Assembly: GCA_902782235.1 (NCBI GenBank)
Contig: CACZML010000008.1
Location: 1-35,348, forward strand
Reading direction: 5' to 3'
Origin: Oscillospiraceae bacterium
GTDB taxonomy: Bacteria > Bacillota > Clostridia > Saccharofermentanales > Saccharofermentanaceae
Length of the DNA stretch: 35,348 nucleotides
Positions 31,726-35,348 of this stretch are shown piece by piece. Each line of letters begins with the position of its first letter. Positions within the stretch are counted from its first letter, which is position 1. The notes beneath the pieces are model-generated. The model ran no database searches. It was not told the origin of the DNA and worked only from the letters and a program-made list of their open reading frames with translations. The translations under genes and the position numbers were made by a program.

Positions 31726-32691
31726 ATGGGCAATATTACGTTTCATCCGATAATCCCTATATGGTTGATGGTCATAATCTGCGTTGCACTTCTTGCGATC
31801 AAGAGGAAGGGCATCGCGCCTTACATCCGTCAGGTACTTATGGTGCTGATCCTTTTCGCGATCAACTTAAGACCTATGTACATCTCGAGCGAAGTTAAGG
31901 TATTAAGACAGAAGCTTAACTGCTACTGCATCATCGTTGTCGACGACACACTCTCCATGATGGCAGAGGACTACGACGGCGACGACGACGACAAGGTCAC
32001 ACGTATGGACGGCGCTAAGGCCGACATCGAATACATCACGAAGAAAATGACCGGTGCTAAGTTCTGCATCATCGACTTCAACAATGACGTTAATCTCTTA
32101 ACGCCGTTTACAGACGATCCTTCGTACGTTAAGTCTGTCGTTGACGCGATGCAGCCGCTGGTCGACTATCACGCAACAGGTACGAACATCAACGTCTGCA
32201 AGCCGCTTCTTGCCACCATGATCAATGATGCCAAGCTGCTTAACGATGGCCACCTCGTCGTATTCTTCATCTCAGACGGCGAAAATACCGACGACCACAA
32301 ACTCGATTCTTTCGCAGACATCGCAGAGGGAATCGAAGGCGGCGCAGTCATGGGCTACGGCACGACAAAGGGCGGCCAGATGCACTACTACGACGAGCTC
32401 CATGACGAGACAGTCCTCGTTGAGGATAAGAGATCTTACCCTTACAAGGCCGCTGTCTCCAAGATCGACGAGAAGAACTTAAAGCAGATAGCAAGCGACC
32501 TTAATATCGAATATATCCACATGGATCAGCCGGAGGATCTTGATGACACCATAGATAATGTCATGAAGCTCCTCGATAAACAGCAGGAAGAGTCAACAGA
32601 ATACGGATATGCAGATGTCTACTATTGGTTCGTCATCCCGCTCGCAGCTTTGCTCGCTTATGAATTCATAAGCGTAAAGAGGAGGACGTGA
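31726..32691 (+). CDS. VWA domain membrane protein 2 with altered MIDAS (BatB-like)
   Basis: A 321-residue protein starting 4 bp after the previous stop. Two N-terminal helices (about 7-24 and 30-48) and one C-terminal helix (WFVIPLAALLAYEFISV) enclose a VWA domain. The metal motif reads DDTLS, so the first Ser of DxSxS is a Thr. The other loops are ATGTNINVC and FISDGENTDD. An acidic insert (DYDGDDDD) follows the first motif. The pairing of one intact and one altered VWA protein resembles BatA/BatB. It may act as a non-identical partner. Confidence 0.92.
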   Translation: MGNITFHPIIPIWLMVIICVALLAIKRKGIAPYIRQVLMVLILFAINLRPMYISSEVKVLRQKLNCYCIIVVDDTLSMMAEDYDGDDDDKVTRMDGAKADIEYITKKMTGAKFCIIDFNNDVNLLTPFTDDPSYVKSVVDAMQPLVDYHATGTNINVCKPLLATMINDAKLLNDGHLVVFFISDGENTDDHKLDSFADIAEGIEGGAVMGYGTTKGGQMHYYDELHDETVLVEDKRSYPYKAAVSKIDEKNLKQIASDLNIEYIHMDQPEDLDDTIDNVMKLLDKQQEESTEYGYADVYYWFVIPLAALLAYEFISVKRRT

Positions 32692-32695
32692 CGGT

Positions 32696-33796
32696 ATGCT
32701 GAAGAAGATAACTATCGCAATCTGGTTCGTAACCGCACTCCTGCTGGCTATATTGCTCGTAAATTACTACAGCAACAGACAGTTCATCAAGAACTACGAC
32801 AGCGGCGTATATCAGGAGAATGAGCTTGGTTTCTTAGGCTTCACACAGCCTTATATCGACCACTTCAACAAGGGCAATCTCTACTTCAGGCTCAGGAACC
32901 ACACCAAGGCCAAGCAGCAGTACCAGCAGGCTCTGAATCTCAAGCCCGAAGATCCCTACGACTGCAAGATCAGAGTTAACTATGCTCTTGCTTATGTTGA
33001 ACCCATCAACGTAAAGAAGATCACAAAGGATAACTATCAGGATACTATCAAGATCTGCGAGACTGCCAAGAGCATCCTCGCCGAGAATAAATGTGCGACT
33101 GAGGACAACAAGGGTCATTACTATGCTGCACAGAAGCTCTACAACGAGATCAACGCGTTTATCGAGGAGCTGAGGAACCAGTTCGAGAATCCTACTCCCA
33201 CGCCTACACCTCCTGAAGACCAGCCCCAGCCTACAAGAGATCCTAACGATCCTACACCTTCGCCCACACCGACATCCAAGCCGGACGGCGATGAGACACC
33301 TACGCCTACACCTTCGGCAACTCCGACGAGCAATCCCGGACAGGATCAGGCAACACCTACGCCTACTCCGAATGGCGGTCAGGCAACTCCTACACCTACC
33401 CCGGGTGACGGTCAGGATACACCTACACCTACTCCGGGCGGTGATTCAGGAACGCCTTCTCCTACACCCGGCGGTGATTCAGGCACACCTTCGCCTACAC
33501 CGGGCGGAGATAACGGTACAGGCACTCCTACACCTACCCCTGGCGGTGACAACGGCACCGGTACGCCTACACCTACTTCCGGCGGAACAGGCAACGGTAC
33601 ACCGACACCTACACCGGGAGACGACGGAGGCAATGATCCGGATGGCGGTGAAGACGGCAACGGACCTCAGAAGCCGATGACGCCTGAAGAGAAGATCAAG
33701 GACATTCAGAACAGAGCCAATAAGGTCCGTGGCGGCGATGGCGGCAACTCAGGCAAAAAGACCGATTACAACTACGGTGACAGCGCAAGCTGGTAA
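32696..33796 (+). CDS. TPR protein with Thr-Pro-rich low-complexity tail (BatC/BatE-like)
   Basis: A 366-residue protein with GAGGAGG about 10 nt before its ATG. An N-terminal signal anchor (about 5-26) is followed by a TPR-like helical repeat (GNLYFRLRNHTKAKQQYQQAL). Residues about 166-308 are a low-complexity region of TPTPTP blocks separated by GGD/GDN/GDG units. A short charged C-terminus follows (MTPEEKIKDIQNRANKV). TPR proteins regularly close Bat operons. The Thr-Pro tail is typical of surface-exposed or wall-spanning linkers and could be O-glycosylated. Confidence 0.88.
   Translation: MLKKITIAIWFVTALLLAILLVNYYSNRQFIKNYDSGVYQENELGFLGFTQPYIDHFNKGNLYFRLRNHTKAKQQYQQALNLKPEDPYDCKIRVNYALAYVEPINVKKITKDNYQDTIKICETAKSILAENKCATEDNKGHYYAAQKLYNEINAFIEELRNQFENPTPTPTPPEDQPQPTRDPNDPTPSPTPTSKPDGDETPTPTPSATPTSNPGQDQATPTPTPNGGQATPTPTPGDGQDTPTPTPGGDSGTPSPTPGGDSGTPSPTPGGDNGTGTPTPTPGGDNGTGTPTPTSGGTGNGTPTPTPGDDGGNDPDGGEDGNGPQKPMTPEEKIKDIQNRANKVRGGDGGNSGKKTDYNYGDSASW
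33191..33620 (+). repeat. Coding tandem repeats for the Thr-Pro-rich tail
   Basis: Degenerate units of about 30-45 bp built on CCTACACCTAC or CCTTCTCCTAC and ending in a GGCGGTGA-like block. Two adjacent units encode the same nine residues (GGDSGTPSP). Repeat number probably varies between strains. Confidence 0.85.
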
Positions 33797-33850
33797 TTGC
33801 CTCTAACCACAGCGCTCTTGTGCTGATACAATAGGAATAGCAATTTACGG

Positions 33851-33880
33851 CTGCCGGCGAATTCCGCCGGCAGTTAAGAT
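33851..33880 (+). terminator. Hairpin between the TPR gene and the lipase gene
   Basis: CTGCCGGCG (33851-33859) pairs with CGCCGGCAG (33865-33873) around AATTC, a strong 9-bp GC stem. The tract behind it (TTAAGATTATT) is a poor T-run, so termination may be partial and the lipase gene may be expressed by readthrough. Confidence 0.65.
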
Positions 33881-33902
33881 TATTAAAGAAGGTGATTCTT
33901 AA

Positions 33903-35243
33903 GTGTTTAAAGAAAAACCGGCTATAAAAGTTCTCGACGGCATCTTCGTTACGGCGTCATGCCTCTCGACTTTTCTTTATCAGTTCAGCTACTGGTTCAT
34001 TGCACTGACAGTAGTGCTTGCCATTCTGGCATTCATATTTCCCGGGTTTTATGCATCGGGCATCGCAGGCTTCAGGCTTAAGACATGTTCATACGGCAAC
34101 ACCATCCTGTCCGTATTCCCGTATACGCTTCTCGTGGTCGTTCCGGCATTCATCGTGTCACTGTTCTTCCACGAACAGCTTGGGTGGCCCGCGATCATCA
34201 CATATGCCTGCGTAACGTTCGGTCTGTTGAACCTTTATTTCTGGGTAGGCATCATCCTCGTTTACTTAACATCAAAGCAGATAGGCATCAGAATGAGGCT
34301 TCTTGGCATCTTCTGCGGCATGATCCCCATTGCTAATCTTTTCGTGCTCTCGATAATAGTTAAGATCGCAGGACGCGAAGTCCGCGAAGAGAGCCAGAGA
34401 TACTGGCGCAACGAAGAGCGTAAGCCCCTGCAGGTCTGCAAGACAAAATACCCGATACTTATGGTCCACGGCGTATTCTTCCGTGACTCTGAGCACCTGA
34501 ATTACTGGGGCCGCGTTCCCGCCGAGCTCATAAAGAACGGCGCGACGATCTACTACGGCGGCCAGGAATCCGCAGGTGACGTCCACACATGCGCTTTGCA
34601 GATCAAGAAAGCCATCGTTAAGTGTCTGGAAGAGACAGGCGCCGAGAAGGTCAACATCATCGCTCACAGCAAGGGCGGTTTGGACAGCAGATACTGCGTC
34701 TCCATGCTCGGCATGGCACCTTATGTTGCATCTCTTACGACCATCAATACACCGCACCACGGCTGCGAATTTGCGGAGTACCTTATGAACAAGGCACCCG
34801 AGAATCTCAGAAATACCGTCGCTGCGGCATATAACAAAGGCGCAAAGCTCGCAGGTGACACCAACCCTGACTTTATCAAGGCAGTTACCGATCTGACAAA
34901 AGCAGGCGTCGAGCAGCTCAACAAAGAGATGGAACCGATGGCATACCAGTTCGACGGCATCTACACCCAGAGCTTCGGCTCCAAGCTCAACCACGCCGTA
35001 AACGGCAGGTTTCCTTTGAACATGAGCTATCACTTCGTAAAGCATTTTGACGGCTACAACGACGGCCTTGTCGGCGAGGAATCCTTCAAGTGGGGTTCTG
35101 ATTACCACTTCCTCACCAACCGCGGTCTCCGCGGAATCTCCCATGCCGACATGATCGACTTGAACCGCGAGAACATCGACGGCTTCGACATCAGAGAATT
35201 CTACGTAAGTCTCGTTCAGGGATTGAAGGAGAGAGGACTGTAA
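33903..35243 (+). CDS. Membrane-anchored lipase-like alpha/beta hydrolase
   Basis: A 446-residue protein starting with GTG at 33903, with GAAGGTG 7 nt upstream. The first 155 residues form four or five membrane helices. The rest is an alpha/beta hydrolase of the triacylglycerol lipase (family I) type. It has MVHGVFF (H189-G190, oxyanion loop), nucleophile S256 in AHSKGG, TINTPHHG, D387 in NDGLV and H414 in GISHADMI, which complete the Ser-Asp-His triad. The helices make it a membrane-bound enzyme, probably acting on lipids or acyl glycerols. The membrane-domain/lipase fusion is not usual for secreted family I lipases. The actual substrate is unknown. Confidence 0.88.
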   Translation: MFKEKPAIKVLDGIFVTASCLSTFLYQFSYWFIALTVVLAILAFIFPGFYASGIAGFRLKTCSYGNTILSVFPYTLLVVVPAFIVSLFFHEQLGWPAIITYACVTFGLLNLYFWVGIILVYLTSKQIGIRMRLLGIFCGMIPIANLFVLSIIVKIAGREVREESQRYWRNEERKPLQVCKTKYPILMVHGVFFRDSEHLNYWGRVPAELIKNGATIYYGGQESAGDVHTCALQIKKAIVKCLEETGAEKVNIIAHSKGGLDSRYCVSMLGMAPYVASLTTINTPHHGCEFAEYLMNKAPENLRNTVAAAYNKGAKLAGDTNPDFIKAVTDLTKAGVEQLNKEMEPMAYQFDGIYTQSFGSKLNHAVNGRFPLNMSYHFVKHFDGYNDGLVGEESFKWGSDYHFLTNRGLRGISHADMIDLNRENIDGFDIREFYVSLVQGLKERGL

Positions 35244-35276
35244 AGGGGCTGTTTTCGAAAACCGGGCAATAAAAAT

Positions 35277-35302
35277 GGCGCTTATCAATTAAGCGCCTTT
35301 TT
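35277..35302. terminator. Bidirectional intrinsic terminator
   Basis: GGCGCTT (35277-35283) pairs with AAGCGCC (35291-35297) around ATCAATT, with AAAAA on the left and TTTTT on the right, 33 bp after the lipase stop. The 12-bp palindrome GTTTTCGAAAAC at 35251-35262 lies just before it. Confidence 0.9.
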
Positions 35303-35327
35303 CATATCTATTATGACCGGGTAATGT

Positions 35328-35348
35328 TTATTCTTCTTTCTCTGCCAG
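35328..35348 (-). CDS. Possible 3' end of a convergent gene
   Basis: On the minus strand the last six codons read LAEKEE then TAA (35330-35328). The bidirectional terminator to its left fits a convergent gene ending here. Only 21 bp are visible, so this could be coincidental. Confidence 0.3.
   Translation of the reverse strand: MAEKEE

Noticed and set aside
33412-33660. Repeat array that might be taken for a CRISPR or satellite
   Set aside because: The units are in frame, degenerate and encode TPTPTP/GGD blocks in a continuous gene. There are no unique spacers of constant length.
34272-35288. A 338-codon frame on the minus strand opposite the lipase gene
   Set aside because: The plus-strand product carries a complete catalytic triad, while the minus-strand frame runs through the terminator stem and has no recognisable motif.

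Overview
The window looks like chromosomal DNA from a low-to-mid GC Gram-positive anaerobe of the class Clostridia (a gut or rumen Lachnospiraceae/Oscillospiraceae-like organism). The evidence is strong GGAGG-type ribosome binding sites, AAG/GAG-rich codon use, Clostridia-type families (FeoB-associated Cys-rich protein, DUF2130, holin-like type I toxin, LytS/YesN-type sensing next to a multiple-monosaccharide ABC transporter, MoxR-DUF58-VWA operon) and many intrinsic terminators. No rRNA, tRNA, insertion sequence, phage gene or CRISPR array was seen. Genus-level placement is not possible from reading alone.

Layout. (1) 1-842, minus strand: the 5' part of a GH43-type glycosidase gene and a small membrane protein. 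(2) 892-3532: a promoter with two palindromic operators, then a FeoA-FeoB fusion and its Cys-rich partner (ferrous iron uptake). (3) 3852-9922: an accessory-looking, visibly AT-richer block with a double zinc-ribbon membrane protein, a 1319-residue secreted or surface protein with a nucleotidyltransferase-like motif near its C-terminus, a small membrane protein directly behind it (possible immunity partner) and a convergent membrane protein. (4) 10059-11369: a membrane family 2 glycosyltransferase, divergent from a macro-domain/HTH-like fusion (11732-12934) followed by a TerY-like VWA protein. (5) 13900-14184: a compact type I toxin-antitoxin locus not previously delimited here: a 29-residue holin-like toxin with a sequestered ribosome binding site and a convergent antisense RNA with a near-consensus promoter and its own terminator. 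(6) 14330-15562: a DUF2130 coiled-coil protein with a PD-(D/E)XK-like motif.

(7) 15635-26835: a sugar sensing and uptake regulon. A 113-bp nested palindrome precedes a membrane-anchored sugar-binding sensor, a LytS/YesM-type histidine kinase, a YesN-type response regulator and a lipoprotein sugar-binding protein, all translationally coupled. Three 20-bp-phased TTTAGCACA half-sites then precede a highly expressed ChvE-type binding lipoprotein, a double-domain ATPase and two different permeases. The likely logic is that the binding-protein sensor and kinase detect an extracellular pentose or hexose, and the response regulator binds the phased half-sites to switch on the transporter. (8) 27014-28090: a lone lipoprotein. 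(9) 28177-33796: a MoxR ATPase, DUF58, membrane protein, two VWA proteins and a TPR protein with a Thr-Pro-rich tail, behind a roughly 130-nt structured leader. (10) 33903-35243: a membrane-anchored lipase-like alpha/beta hydrolase ending at a bidirectional terminator.

The items most worth a second look are the type I toxin-antitoxin locus with homologous RNA 5' ends, the 113-bp evenly phased palindrome, the phased half-sites in front of the transporter, the large secreted protein locus, and the structured leader of the MoxR operon.
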